Origin: Protopterus annectens
Taxonomy: Eukaryota; Chordata; Ceratodontiformes; Protopteridae
Direction: 5' to 3'
Assembly (NCBI RefSeq): GCF_019279795.1
Contig: NC_056748.1
Span: 606,920,636-606,984,635 of the forward strand
Length of the DNA stretch: 64,000 nt
A program made the translations under genes and the position numbers. Within the stretch, counting starts at the first letter, position 1. Every line of letters begins with the position of its first letter. The notes beneath the pieces were generated by a model, which did no database searches, was not told the DNA's origin, and was given only the letters and a program-made list of their open reading frames with translations. Shown here one piece after another: positions 1 to 13,500 of the stretch.

Positions 1-840
1 TGTTTCACATGTCACTGGCTCAAAAAGACTGGATCAGTTCCTCAACATCATGATAGAACATGTGGAGAAGCATATGTGGTTTACAAGGACAGCAGAGGAG
101 AGAACCAGCAACCTGGGTGTACTCTACAAGATTGCATGCTTCTCTGAGGTCCTTCAGGGTGCCATAGATTGTATCCATATTGCTTGCGGGTATCCCCTGG
201 CCTAGAGAGAGAGAAATGCATAAATACTAGATGGTCTGTAATGCACATGACATTATCTATAATGTGTCCTTGCCAGCTATGAAGTCATATGATTCATACA
301 TTTGTCACATATCTGACCTATATCAATAGCTCCTGCAGTGGGACTTCCCACACGCTCACCTGGCCGGTAGGTTTATACATGAAGAAAGCATGGCCTATAG
401 AAACAGCATGGATGCTGGCCCCATTCCATGTATATTATGTATGGTGCATTGCAGGCAATGTGAGTATGCTCTCATTCACAAACCGCAAGCAATTGCAAAA
501 ATGGCATATAACAGACAGATATTATAGAAAGAGACTTTTGAATCTTGAAGGGAAGACCCCACTGTTTAGATGTTAGTGGTGGAAATATCTTTGTACAGAA
601 AAGTATTTGAAACATGTTCCATGCTACATATCATGATCCTGTATAAACAGGTGGTACAGCCAGACAACACCATGCGAGGGCAGGTCATAACTGACTGATA
701 CAGGGAGGAAAGAGAGTAGAACAGTGGGAGGATCAGAGCTATAGCCAAGACAGCAGTGTGCACAATACATTGCAGTTTTGCCAAAGATGAGTTGTCTGGT
801 CCACAGCAGTGGGCATTGACATAGATAGTACATGCTGACA
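1..840 (+). pseudogene. PIF/Harbinger transposase (HARBI1-like) relic
   Basis: Translated in shifting + frames, the stretch keeps the order of Harbinger transposase motifs: SEVLQGAIDCIHIAC at about 145-185 (family: GAIDCTHI), VCNAHDIIYNV at about 235-275 with a following SYDSYI, AKMAYNRQIL at about 495-530, and ILKGRPHCLD at about 540-575 (family: GxLKxRFxCL), then a weak HNTLQ near 750. Frameshifts and stops separate these blocks, so this is a dead DNA transposon. Its 5' part may lie off the left edge; the terminal inverted repeats and second (Myb-like) gene were not recognised. Confidence 0.6.
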
Positions 841-1886
841 TGATGCATTCTGTAACAGTCAGGTGTTGCAGGCTACTTTATGGTCTGGCTGCAATATGCA
901 TCAGGTATAAATAAATCTATGCCGGACATTGGTGGACTAGGCACAGCCATTATCTCTTCCACAGTGACAGTTGACTGTAACAATACAATGTTAGGTAAGG
1001 TTATGAGAGGCAAACAAAGAAGACACACACCGTGGGAGATTGCTGGGTGTCACAAATCACATCTTCTAGTGAAAGAAGTGTTGCAGAGAGTGCCATTGTG
1101 TCCCTAGACCATACTGCCTTCACGGTGCCATCACAATCAATAACAGTAGGCCTACTGATGTCAGTCCCCTGTTGCTCCACTGTGGTGGACCCTCTACCAG
1201 TGGAACCTGTGAATGCATGAAAAATATGGCACCAGTATGATCCCACGATATGTGGATCTTCTCTGTTTTGTGTATTCGAGTACATGCAAACATTGCTATG
1301 CAACACTCAGGACCACATAACTTGTTTGGAAGGACATTGTGCTTGCAGATCAAATGTGTTTAGTAGATGGAGTTGCAGGTCACTAATAACCATGTCCATT
1401 CTACATCATGTGTGTATATCCATCTTACCATAGTATTATGGTCAAGATTAACTTTGTACATCACTTATCTACACATGGGTAGAAGGTTCCAGGACTGCTC
1501 ACACATACATGTAACAACCTGGTATGAGGGTCAGATCCTTATGCCTGGAGAGTGTTATCAAAAACTCTCCTCATCCCCCTTCAGCCACTTAAATGTCTGT
1601 GGTCCATCCATTGTAGTGGTTTTGTCCACTGCAATTTCCTGACCTTTCTGCTTGGTATGGACAGCTTATCAGTAACTCTCACCTATAGGTGTTATAGGGG
1701 CCTAGCGCAGCATTACATCTTGCACTATGCTCTGCCACATCTGACCTCTGACCTGCTGGCCAGTAGGTGCATGACATACATGATGGCATCCTGTTGTAAC
1801 GCATCATTTTACTGGACTTGTACATGTATTGCCTTCCTCAAATGGCCATACCCATACCTGTAGGCCTCCAGGCAAAATGTCCTTTA
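841..1886. other. No gene recognised
   Basis: Several short ORFs on both strands, none with a recognisable domain. The stretch could be the non-transposase part of the Harbinger relic to its left, but no second-gene motif or terminal repeat was found. Confidence 0.3.
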
Positions 1887-4800
1887 GTTCATAGGTTTTT
1901 ACAAGATTTACAACCAATAAGGCCCTTACAAGCCTAACTGCACACCCTAAACCCATTTGAATCCCGAGTATCATGGGCATTTGTATTAGGGGAAGGACAT
2001 GTTAGTAGGGACATAACTATGGGATTTGTAGGGGGGTGTTAATTATGATAATACTTTTCTTATTTATAGTCTCTGTACATAAGGGACATGAGGGCCAGAC
2101 TGGGGGGAAGGGGGTAAATTTGCTATTTCTTATCCAGTCTTCAAGGTTTTGTTTGAAAAGGGTCAGGGATGAACATTGTACTCCATTGTTGAGGAGCATA
2201 TTCTGTAGTGCAGGGATCCTTTGGGGCACACTTGTCTCCCCAGCACATTCTGTTTATGTCCATGGATGCATTTTTTTCTGGTGGTGTTAATTTTGCACAT
2301 GTGCAACAGAGCCATCAGGACTGGGTCTGAGGAAGCCTTGTAACCCGGGAAAGACCCCTCTCAGCAGCCTGTAGGAGACTGAATACAGAAAGCCTTTAGA
2401 TGGTCAGTGTAGGAAAGGGTATTCAAGACCTGAATTCTCCTGGTGAGTAACCTTTGTGGGCATTCCAACTGTTGCATGTGTCTTTGGGTGGAGTAGAGTG
2501 GTATTATAACTTCCCTGAACCTGGATTCCACAACCTCGCCTATGGGTTGGGCAACATGGAATCATTTTCTTACTATCTTAGATACAACTTGGTCAAAGGT
2601 CAGATTATTGTCTACATATGTTCCCAGATTCCTTATTGCTACTAGGTTGAATCTTAGGAGTATTTTGTTGGTGGAGTAATTAACTTGGGTTGACAGTTTC
2701 CCAAAGGGGATTATAATGCATTTTTGGCAGTGAGTTGTAGGCTGTGGCTTTGGCATCAGTCATTTGTCTGTGTTGAAACCTCTGATGTTGGTGTCTTTGG
2801 GGGAATGTATAACAACTCCCAGTTTACAATCACCTGCACACTTGGTGAGCCAGAGACTTTGAATATTAGCCTTGACTTCCTAGAAGTAGATGCCAAACAG
2901 GAGCAAGACCAGCATTGAGCCCTGGGGTACTCTGCTGGTGACCCGTCTCTTGGTTGGGGCAATCTCACTGATCCTGAATTTTTGGGTCCCGTCTGTAAGA
3001 TAGCTAGCAATCCAACAAGTTATGTAGGGATTTATTCCTAGCTCAGAGAGCTTGTCAACAATACCTGAGTTGGGCTATTGTATCTGATGGGTTTGTAGTT
3101 CACTGGGTCAGTTGATGATCCACTCATGTGGAGGGGAATGACTGTTGAGGTTCTCCACTCACTTGGCATATAACTTGTTTTGATGCTGTAGTTGAAATGC
3201 ACTTATGTGGTCTTCTTAGGTCCTGTTTTAGTCTTTTCAGAAGGCAACCAGGGATGTTGTTGGAACCCATAGAGGCGGTGTTCTTGGCTTTAGTGAGTGC
3301 TGCCAGAACCTGTTCCCCACTAATAGTTGAGGGAAGTATGTTGGAGGGGATTTCACCTGGAGTAGCTGGGGGAGAGTTGGAGTTGAAGTCTGAACTGATT
3401 ATAGCAGCCAGTAGACTTGCTATGTCACCCTGATTGGTGAAGGTGGTATCGTTCAACACCAGTTCAGCACACTGCTGTGTGTTAACTCTACGGTTCTGGA
3501 CATAGCTGAAGAAGGCTGTGCAATTGTCCTTTCCCTGCAAGGCTATCCTGACCTCGTAGTTGGCCTTGTTAGACTTAACTAGTACTCTTAATTTCTTGTT
3601 TTTAAGGGAGTTGCTGTGCATGATTTTGGCCATGAATTTATTTCTTTTATTGTATACCCTGTTTAGGTGAGGATTCCACCAGTGGTGTTTGATGTTAGTG
3701 TTTAATATGGGTTTACTTCTGGTAGGTATGGGAGTTTCTATGCAGCCATTCATGCTTGTATAGGAACTCTCAATAATTCTGCATAGGTAGCTGTGGTCTT
3801 GGGGTTAGGTGGAGCCTTGAATTTTGACAAACTATCACTTAATAAAATGCAGTTTGTCTTACATTAGTTCCCAACTTTTATTAGTTTAGCTGGGATTTCT
3901 GGGTTTATTTTTACTTCAAAGTAGACAGCTTTGTGATTCAACCTCACTAGTGAGGACATGACATAGGGGTACAATGCTCTCCCATGTTGGTGAGTACCAG
4001 ATCCAATATGACTGACCCTCGGGTTGGAGCTTGCACTATCTGTTCCAGGATGTTTATGTTAAGGTCCAAGAAACATTGTTACTGTGAGTTTGAGGCAGTG
4101 TAAGTTTTCCATTTTTCAGAGGGTAGATAGCGATGACTAAGGTGTTCAGTTGGATGGTAAGCACCTCTACTAGATATGGATAATAACTGTGAAACTCTTG
4201 GTGCATAGATGGTGATCTGTGGCTAGTTATGATATGGTGAGTTACTTTATCTATGGTGACTTTTACATGGATAAGCTCAATGGTATCATCCTTTGTAACC
4301 AACCTGGAGGTATGATTGTTGCTTATGTCAATCAAGACACCTCCATCTTCGGCCGTTGTCTGTGCTGTTGCTGGTATAAATGTGTGCAAGGCACCGTAGC
4401 CTTGCACAAATGGAGTATTTTCTATGGCTTTAAACCAAGTCTCAATCATCACATAAATGTCTACATTCTCCAGAATGAGGAGGGCTTGAAGGGTGTGGAG
4501 TTTTTTTTTTTATTTAGGCTTCTAGCTTTTAGCAGTAACGTCTTAAGGTTGACTGGAGACTTTTTCACTGTGTTGGTAGTTTTGTATTTCTGGCATTGCC
4601 TAAAATGGTTCTAAGGATGTGGATAAAGCTTAGACCAATATCCAAAAGTCTCTGGGGGGTGGGTACAACCCATTCCCATGCTGACACACAAAAAAAAAAT
4701 CCCTCTGCAGTGATACCAGAAACTAAGCCAATTATTAAAATCAATCATTTTTTATTTGTACTGTGGCATCACCCTTGGTGAAAGTAGAATTCTGCATAAT

Positions 4801-5290
4801 GCAAGACTAGTACTTGCCCTGTGACACAAATTCTGGAGATCAGTTATGTCACTTTTCATATATTCCAGTGAAGTATGTCTCTGTTCATTTACACCCACAT
4901 GGACTATGACAGAGACATATTGGTTCCTGTGGTGCAGTGACTTCAGTGACTGTGTGATATTGAATATCCTGACTGTAATGACAAGAGTATTAGACAAGGT
5001 ATATGCTTGCCTTCTGGGCTTTGTTCTTGGAGTACCATTGGGTGTAGGCTTATGTGAGATGTTTAGTGTTTCTTTTGGTGTGTGTTTTAGTGATTGATAA
5101 AGAGCAAAGTTGCTGTTATGCGGCTTTGGAGGGCTTTGAGATTTAATAAGTTTTTTTTAAGCACTTCAGCATTAGACAATCTGTATATGTGGTGAACAGT
5201 ATGGTGTGAGGGATGTAGTGTGGGCATTCTTGACAACCTTATCTGTGTGTGAAATTTTTGTCCCCAAGCAAGATTTCTCATGTGTTATCT
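1887..5290 (-). mobile_element. Old CR1-like LINE with both ORFs in fragments
   Basis: The 3' end is marked by GTTCATAGGT at 1887, the tail shared by the window's other CR1 copies. On the minus strand, pieces of ORF2 follow in order: C-terminal TLFKQNLEDW near 2140, an RT-to-linker block with NTASMGSNNIPGCLLKRL in 3124-3753, and an APE block with ETWFKAIENTPFVQGY and SPSMHQEFHS in 4054-4452. Further 5' (4752-4997) VIVHVGVNEQR resembles the SGNH-esterase segment found in CR1/L2 ORF1 proteins. Many stops and frameshifts and low identity to the younger copies make this one of the oldest CR1 copies here. About 150 bases at 2290-2440 do not match LINE coding sequence. Confidence 0.75.
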
Positions 5291-5679
5291 TCTCTAATGA
5301 TTAACTGGTCATCTGAAGACATTGCTTCATTGCCTTAGTTTGTCCAGATCTACAAGTTGGCCTCAGAAACACGAGGGAATTGCATATCCTTGTTATGTTC
5401 CTGTAATAGGGTTGGCTGTTTAGTATTAAGGATTGGGTTTTAACAGGGGCCTCCTAGGGTAGTTTCTTTGGTTAAGTACAAAATGTTAATATAGTGCTAG
5501 GATATGGTAGTGCCCTTCAGTGCTCAAGCTAGCTGCTGTAAGTTTAATTCCCCACAATGCCATGCTGTTTAACAGATTTTGGATCTAATCCTAAGTTTTT
5601 AGGTAATTTTACTGTCTAGCCATTTGCTACTATACAGGGCACTACACATCACTGCTGCATGATGGGCAGCTCACCACAC
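5291..5679. other. No gene recognised
   Basis: Unique-looking sequence without ORF, repeat or RNA motif I can name. Confidence 0.3.
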
Positions 5680-5839
5680 ACTCTCCTAATGTATAGCAGA
5701 GAAAAAGAGCTTGAAAACTAACTCCTATAACCTCTAGCCAATATACTAACACACTTTGAGTGCCATGGAATGGTTCCTAACTTGAGAGACCAGCTAAATA
5801 CCTTTGCCACAAAATGGATGATCCTGGAATTTCTTAATG
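5680..5839 (+). repeat. Copy 1 of a 160-bp dispersed direct duplication
   Basis: Shares CTCTCCT, TATAGCAGAGAAAAA, CTTGAAAA, CTCCTAT, CCTCTAGCCA and GGAATTTCTTAATG, in order, with 6100-6254. No coding potential. Confidence 0.75.
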
Positions 5840-6099
5840 AAAAAACACAGAAAAGTAGCTCTCAAGTGCATATTAAACAGGAAACTACCACATAACAACC
5901 CTGGCTAATTTACCCTTCTGAAAGATGATTTGGGGGCAAAGAGAAATGAAAAAGCCAACAAACAGTAGCTATCATGTATAAAACAAGTACAAGTGCAGCA
6001 AATCAAATATTCGTATCTTAGCCTGGATGACTCTGGATGCAGCTGAAACATTTGAAAAATATTGCCGAGCTCTATGAAGTGAACACTGATCCTTGCAAA

Positions 6100-6254
6100 C
6101 TCTCCTCATTTATAGCAGAGAAAAAAACTTGAAAAGTGACTCCTATTCCCTCTAGCCAGTAAACAATCACACTTGAACTCTCTAGAGTCCTTTCCAACGC
6201 AGACCAGGTAAACACTTTCTGTCACAAGATGGATGGTTCTGGAATTTCTTAATG
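6100..6254 (+). repeat. Copy 2 of the 160-bp direct duplication
   Basis: Diverged partner of 5680-5839, offset about 420 bases in the same orientation. Confidence 0.75.
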
Positions 6255-6528
6255 TGATGTGCGTGTATGTACTCACCAACAACATAAATCACCTTCATTT
6301 ACTATTTCCCCCTGCATATGGCATGATCACCCTGTGGCTATGTTGGCCATGGCAATCTCCTACAGTATATACTTCAGAATCCCATGAAATACCCTATGGC
6401 CACTGCAGCCCTTCAATACAGCCATATGCAAGTGTGCTATGTGACTCTCTTGAGGCCTTACATGTGACTTGTGCAGATGATTGGATACCTCTGCTCCTAC
6501 ATCCTTTTGTGGGTGTATCCTATTTTGC

Positions 6529-6530
<2 letters not shown>

Positions 6531-6593
<63 letters not shown>
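6531..6593 (+). repeat. (TG)n microsatellite
   Basis: About 31 uninterrupted TG units. Confidence 0.99.
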
Positions 6594-6594
<1 letters not shown>

Positions 6595-8274
6595 ACATCT
6601 GAGGTGGAATACTTATATATGGCCCACTCTTACATTTGTCTCTGTTGTCAAACAACTGCATGTTGGCCCTTCCTCTGCTGACAGTCATTGCAGTTACTAC
6701 AGCAGAACAAAGGCTATATTACCAGATCAGTTCCTCCTCTTTCTATCTCCGTATCTGCAGCACTTCGACAGCAATTCCTATAAATTTCATTCATATGTTT
6801 CAAAGCAGTTTTGTGCAATATGGTGGTAGCACTTTATATCATGCTATCATGGATCACTTAGTGTGGACCAAATGCCAATGAGGCCAGACAGCAGCAATGC
6901 TTCTGAACTGCTCACTCAACATACTGCTGTAACATTCCTTGCAGCATGAGAAGTTTTTTTGCCCAAAACATGAGAGGTCCAAAGTTTTCATTGGGCCAGA
7001 GAACATGCATGGTGCTGAGCAGTGGTGCAGTGCTATGTCCAGTAACACATGCTTCAGCAGTGTGTATCCGTGCATATGGCTCTTTCATATTTCTCTTTGA
7101 GTAGGCCTACTCAGTGGGCATGGCTGCTTTCTTCAGTGTTAACTGAAGGATTCCTGGAGGATGTGCTATGGAAAGCAAAATTTTCCTGTTCTACCTGTAG
7201 AGAGATTTCAGTGACTTCCTATAGGGCTGGTGTGATGGCCTCTTTAAAAAAAAAAAGTTGATGCCTGGTGTAGGGGCTCCCTGATGTCATGGGCATCAAA
7301 CATACAATGGAACAATGCAGGTTTCTGATTTAATGACATAAGCCAGCACCACCCTGACCCAATTTGCTAGCAGGAGGCAGAGGTTCCGGAGATGCATATT
7401 TTTTGTCCATCGGTTTATCTCACACTATGTATGTGTTGTCTCCCTATTCTTAAAAGTAGTCTACTTGCTTTACAACTGCTGAACAGCCTTGTCTAAAATA
7501 TCCTGAAGAAGGCAAAAGCACCTTTTCCAGGCAGTGGGGTATATGTGTGTGTATTTTGTATAGCATTCCACTATACAACTACAATGTTGTTCATGAAATA
7601 TGCGTATGTCATGCCATTTTCATCTCATTATTGCTCTCATATGCAAATTCACTTGAGGCAGAGCTGGTGGCATAGCCGCAGTCAGCTTCATCTCCACCAT
7701 GTGCTGTGGCTGCAACTGAGTAACTGGTAATCTCCATGTCTTTTTCTCAGCAGGGGATGAATGTTTATCTGTTGTAAACAACAATGAGGTTTGGGGGGTG
7801 CCATCTGTTTTTGTGCAGGATGGGTCACCCATTGTGGCATGGCAATACAGAGGCTGGTGGCTGCTGAGTTGCACTGACAACTGGATGCCCACACCTGCAA
7901 TGTGCATCACATTCTATACTGACTTGATAAGAAGCTCAACAGGCAGGCCCCATCCATCATATCTCTAGAGGAACAACCATCCCATGATGTTGGCTGTCCA
8001 GATGTATAATGATTGGGATTGCTGACCTCTGGGATGGTCTGACTACCATTCACTGTATTACCTCTTCTGTATCATTGCCCATACCTTGATCAGTGCCCAT
8101 TGACTATCCACCACTTGCCCCAACGTTTGCATGTACTGCACCTTTCTGACTGTGTCTGTGTTACATTTGTCTGTTGGCACAGACTCCAGCTTTTCCCCAT
8201 CTGCAAACCAAAGCTTATACCTCATTGTGTTTCCCATCTACGCTTCTCTTGTTAAGGAAGGTGGGATCTATTTC
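6594..8274. other. No gene recognised
   Basis: Several short ORFs of up to 96 codons without recognisable domains. Codon content and lack of motifs argue against a gene. Origin unknown. Confidence 0.3.
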
Positions 8275-8300
8275 ATATTTATATATAAATATAAACATAA

Positions 8301-8373
<73 letters not shown>

Positions 8374-8406
8374 TGTGTGTGTAAATATATATATATATAT
8401 ATATAT
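8275..8406 (+). repeat. Compound (TA)n-(TG)n-(TA)n microsatellite
   Basis: An AT stretch (8275-8310), a TG array with one TT interruption (8311-8382) and a TA array (8383-8406). The RTE LINE starts directly at its right edge. Confidence 0.97.
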
Positions 8407-9430
8407 GGGTCTACTTCAAATTGTCAAAGTTATGGGAAAGAGTAGTGGAAGCTAGGTTAAGAAGGGAGGTGATGATTAGTGATCAGCAGTATTGTTTCAT
8501 GCCAGGAAAGAGCACTACAGATGCAATGTTTGCTCTGAGAGTGTTGATGGAGAAGTACAGAGAAGGTCAGAAGGAGTTGCATTGTGTCTTTGTGGATTTA
8601 GAGAAAGCATGTGCCTAGAGAGGAGCTGTGGTATTGTATGAGGAAGTCGGGAGTGTCCAAGAAGTATGTAAGAGTGGTACAGGATATGTACGAGGGTAGT
8701 GTGACAGAGGTGAGGTCTGCGGTAGGAGTGACCGATGCATTTAAGGTGGAGGTGGGCTTACATCAAGGATCAGCTCTGAGCCCTTTCTTATTTGCACTAT
8801 TTGGACTATGATGTTTGCAGATGACATTGTGATCTGTAGTGAGAGTAGGGAACGGGTGGAGGAGACCCTGGAGAGGTGGAGATATGCTCTAGAGAGAAGA
8901 GGAATGAAGGTCAGCAGGACTAAGACAGAATATATGTGTGTGAATGAGAGGGAGGATAGAGGAATGGTGAGGATGCAGGGAGTAGAGGTGGCGAAGGTAG
9001 AGGAGTTTAAGTACTTGGGATCAACAGTTCAGAGTAATGGTGAGTGTGGAAGAGAGGTGAAGAAGAGAGTACAGACAGGATGGAGTGGGTGGAAAAGTGA
9101 GACCAGCTATGTTATATGGGTTGGAGACAGTGGCATTGACAAAAAGGCAGGAATCAGAGCTTGATGTGGCAGAGGTGAAAATGTTAAGATTTGTACTGGG
9201 TGTGACGAGGATGGACAGGATTAGGAATAAGTATATTAGAGGGTCAGCCCAGGTTGGAAGGTTTGGAGACAAAGTCAGAGAGGCAAGATTACGTTGGTTT
9301 GGACATGTGCTGAGGAGGGATGCAGATGGTTGGTGTAACAGAGCAAGATGCAGAGGACAGGAAGAAATGGAAACAGCTGATCTGCTGTGGCGACCCCTAA
9401 CTGGAGCAGCCGAAAGAAGAAGAATTTCAA
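8407..9430 (+). mobile_element. RTE-clade LINE, 5'-truncated and internally deleted
   Basis: Shifting + frames give an RTE reverse transcriptase: LWERVVEARLRREV, QQYCFMPGKSTTDAMFAL, ELHCVFVDLEKA (motif A), VGLHQGSALSPFLFAL (motif B), TMMFADDIVICSESRE (catalytic FADD), YMCVNERE, FKYLGSTVQSNGECGREVKK and, near the end, ARLRWFGHVLRRDADG. It starts inside the RT domain; endonuclease and N-terminal RT are absent. Frame changes occur near 8600, 8800 and 9090, and the segment between LFALFGL and MMFADD is shortened. The 3' tail reads GGAGCAGCCGAAAGAAGAAG, an end shared by many fish RTE elements (from memory). A dead copy. Confidence 0.9.
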
Positions 9431-10264
<834 letters not shown>

Positions 10265-10583
10265 AGCATAATGGTAATAACATAGAGTATAGCAGTAATC
10301 ACATACATACAGACATTATAACAGTAATCCCATATGGATTACATCATATACTTAGTCACAGTAACAGTGATAACATACAGTATAACAGTAATCACATACA
10401 TACAGACATTATAACAGTAATCCCATATGGATTACATCTTATACTTAGTCACAGTAACAGTGATAACATACAGTATAACAGTAATCACATACATACAGAC
10501 ATTATAACAGTAATCCCATATGGATTACATCCTATACTTAGTCACAGTAACAGTGATAACATACAGTATAACAGTAATCACAA
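10265..10583 (+). repeat. 93-bp minisatellite, about 3.3 copies
   Basis: The block containing CATACATACAGACATTATAA and CCCATATGGATTACATC recurs with exact 93-base spacing (AGACATT at 10311, 10404 and 10497). Units two and three are almost identical; the left edge is more diverged. Confidence 0.95.
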
Positions 10584-13500
10584 TACAGTTTCATCTTATC
10601 CATAGTTACAGTACAATTTCTTGTAGATGTAAGGCATGAGGTAGGTTCAAGAATAAAGCGCAACAACACTTCAGGACCAGATAGTCTGTAGCCTGTTTTA
10701 AGGAACAAATGCAGGAAATGAGAAGGAGCAGAACATATTGGGTTAGAGGGGAGAGTTACATTAAGTTGGGTCAGCACAAGAGCAAGTACAAAAGTTTAAT
10801 AGATTGTCTTTTAATGTTTTTTTGAAACAGTTTGTGTTAGAAATCTGAAAAAAAAACAGGATTTTCATGGAATTTGTCATTTTAGGCCAGAGTACTCATT
10901 TGCCATAATGTATGTCTTTATAAATTTAGTATTTATAATACTGTCAGTAGTTTACTTCTTGGCATGCTTTCTGTAATCAATCTTTATATCCTTCCTGTAT
11001 CTTAAGGAGTTTTTTTCTGGGTCCTCCAATTTCCTTCCGTATGCCAAAGATGTGTTGTTGGTGATCACATTCTTTCAAATGAACATAGGCTGACATGCTT
11101 TTTGAGCATGAATGTATATTTCATTACTGGATGGGATTTTGTTCTGGATTAGTTCCTCTTTTTTTACTCACAGTGAGTGCCAGGATAGAATCTGGCACCT
11201 CTGTGATCCTTGCATTAAGTTGCACTGATAAACGTGCAGAAATTCCCTGCTGTGCAGTTTAGAACACAGTGGCTAGGCAGCCACACAGTAGACTGCATCC
11301 GTGTTGCACTGTGTTGTGCAACTATGGTCTGCATTATTAGGGAACAGCATTCATTACTGAAGTGAATGGGTCAAAATATCTAATAGTAGCCATATGTAGT
11401 ATGAGTGTCTTTGAATCATCATACTATGCAAGTTATTTAACTCTGAAGACATCTGTATTATGCAGAAGCCTAATTTATATTGGTCATGCCATTAGCTTGT
11501 GACTTAGAAAAACAAACCATTGCTGAACAGATGAGTCACTAAGCAGGTGAACAGAGAGATGTTTAAGGAATAACACAAGTTTCATCTACTGTGCAACACC
11601 ACACAATGAAGGCTTGTGTAGTGTGCAGTAATTTATGAATATTGGCAAAAATCAGCATTCATTCATTGTGCATATATATGTAGAAGCAGACACTTAATAT
11701 TATGCTTTCATTAAGCTTGCTGTTTCACTGTACCTCTGTTCAGAGTTTTACGATGCACGCTAATCCAATGCAGATACATATTCCTAAATTCGGGTTTCCT
11801 GTAAATACTTGATTCAGTTGTATTACTTATGTTTTGGTGCTTAAAGTTCTATCCCAAATATTAACTTATTTTTTTTCCCCAAGTAGAAGTAAACTTAAAA
11901 AAATGGTGAACATCTGCACACTGTGAAGAGAATGAGCAGGAATACGTATTAACCAATATTCTACCTTTCCTACTGATAACTGAGGAAAAATATAACCGAT
12001 CATGATGGTTCAGCATTAAATTAGTTTACCACAAAATGATTTTTACTTGCCCATAGATTTATTCATGTCTCAAAAAAGTGTTGACTTGAATTAGAAAACG
12101 ATTATAGTGAGACAGCCACTAAATGTGTATCTAGATTTCCAGTGAGCTTGTTCCTTGCAAAAAAAAAAAAAAAAAAAAACAGTTGATTCCTCATACATGT
12201 ACTTTGCAAAAATTAAAAAGTCTTTTGGTCCTATTTGTGATGATCAAAGAGGCAAAGACATGTTTGTTTACAGAATAAACAGCGGAGATTATTGGTGCAT
12301 CTATTATTGTTTCATTTCGTTATTTGTTTCATTTTTTATTTTACTTATTTACTCATGTCATACTTCTTGACTATCTTCTGCAACACTAAATGTACACAAT
12401 AAATCATTTCTGGCCTATGGAGCTGCAAACTCATTCACAGATCTCCAAAATTTCTTAAAATCAGAGTTCATTCTGTGTTTATGTTAAGACCTGCAAAGTA
12501 AATGGATCACCATGCGATCTGGTGAAGAAACACCTTCATTTTGTGTAGAAACCAAATGTTGCTTGGTGTTCAAACTTAACTCAAAATGAAAACAACATAG
12601 ATATAACGTCCCTTGAGTCTTTGATTACAGATACATGAAAACTGTACTATTAGGTAGTATTTGGCATGACTTCATCATAACACTGGCAAAAAATCAAATA
12701 TCTTACCCACATTTTTAATTGTGCAGTATGGCTAATTCATTTACTTTATAAGCTTAAATCAAACCACTAACACATTAGGAAAATCCAGTGACCTACAAAA
12801 TAAGACCAGCTTTGGATTTTACAAAAGTAAAATATGATTTTAAATACATTTCGATGTAAACATTTAGATCAAAAAATTAGTTGTTGATATGTATTACAAA
12901 ACCATGTTTAGAATGCATAAAACAAAGGACCTCATTACTGTGTCTAGAACTAAGATCCTACCAGTAGTGGCAATATAATAAATTTAAATTTCACACAACC
13001 TTTGTTATTCTACATAAAACTCATTCCACATGTAACCATTAATTTCTTGAAATCCTTGTGACTTAATTGCAGATTAAATACATTTCATAGTTGACTGCAT
13101 ACTCGTAGCCACATTTAATGAAAACAGTGCTAAAATCTAAATATTCTGAGTCTTTTAAAATATTACAGTTTGAAACCTCATGTCTGATAAACATTTTAAT
13201 TTAGGATTAAAACATTTGAACAATCCTTAGAAATTGTAGTTATTTTTCCCGCTCAGATAATCTATAGACACTGTCCTAAGGGCACAAAAATATGTGCTTA
13301 TATTAAGTAATCTCTTGAAATTCCACAAAACAAATCAAGAAACGAGTTTTAGGTTCTTGGTCATCTTTAAAAAAAATCTCCAAAGATAATTAAATCCACA
13401 ACAAAGTTAAGTATGTTATCCATTTTAAATTACAACACTATAAAAGGTATTGTGAAAGCCACAACTTCGTATTTCCATCTAACCCTTAGTAATTCTAGTA

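Noticed and set aside
289-576. 95-codon + strand ORF as a separate gene
   Set aside because: It overlaps the transposase relic in another frame and has no domain.
2325-2375. Hammerhead-like CTGAGGA...GAAA on the + strand
   Set aside because: The bases between the two core boxes do not form stem II and no cleavage triplet is in place.
6233-6829. 198-codon ORF across the TG array
   Set aside because: Its core is a Cys-Val repeat encoded by (TG)n; flanking residues match no domain.
10265-10583. Regular repeats that could be read as a CRISPR array
   Set aside because: The units are contiguous 93-base copies with no unique spacers, in a vertebrate genome; this is a minisatellite.
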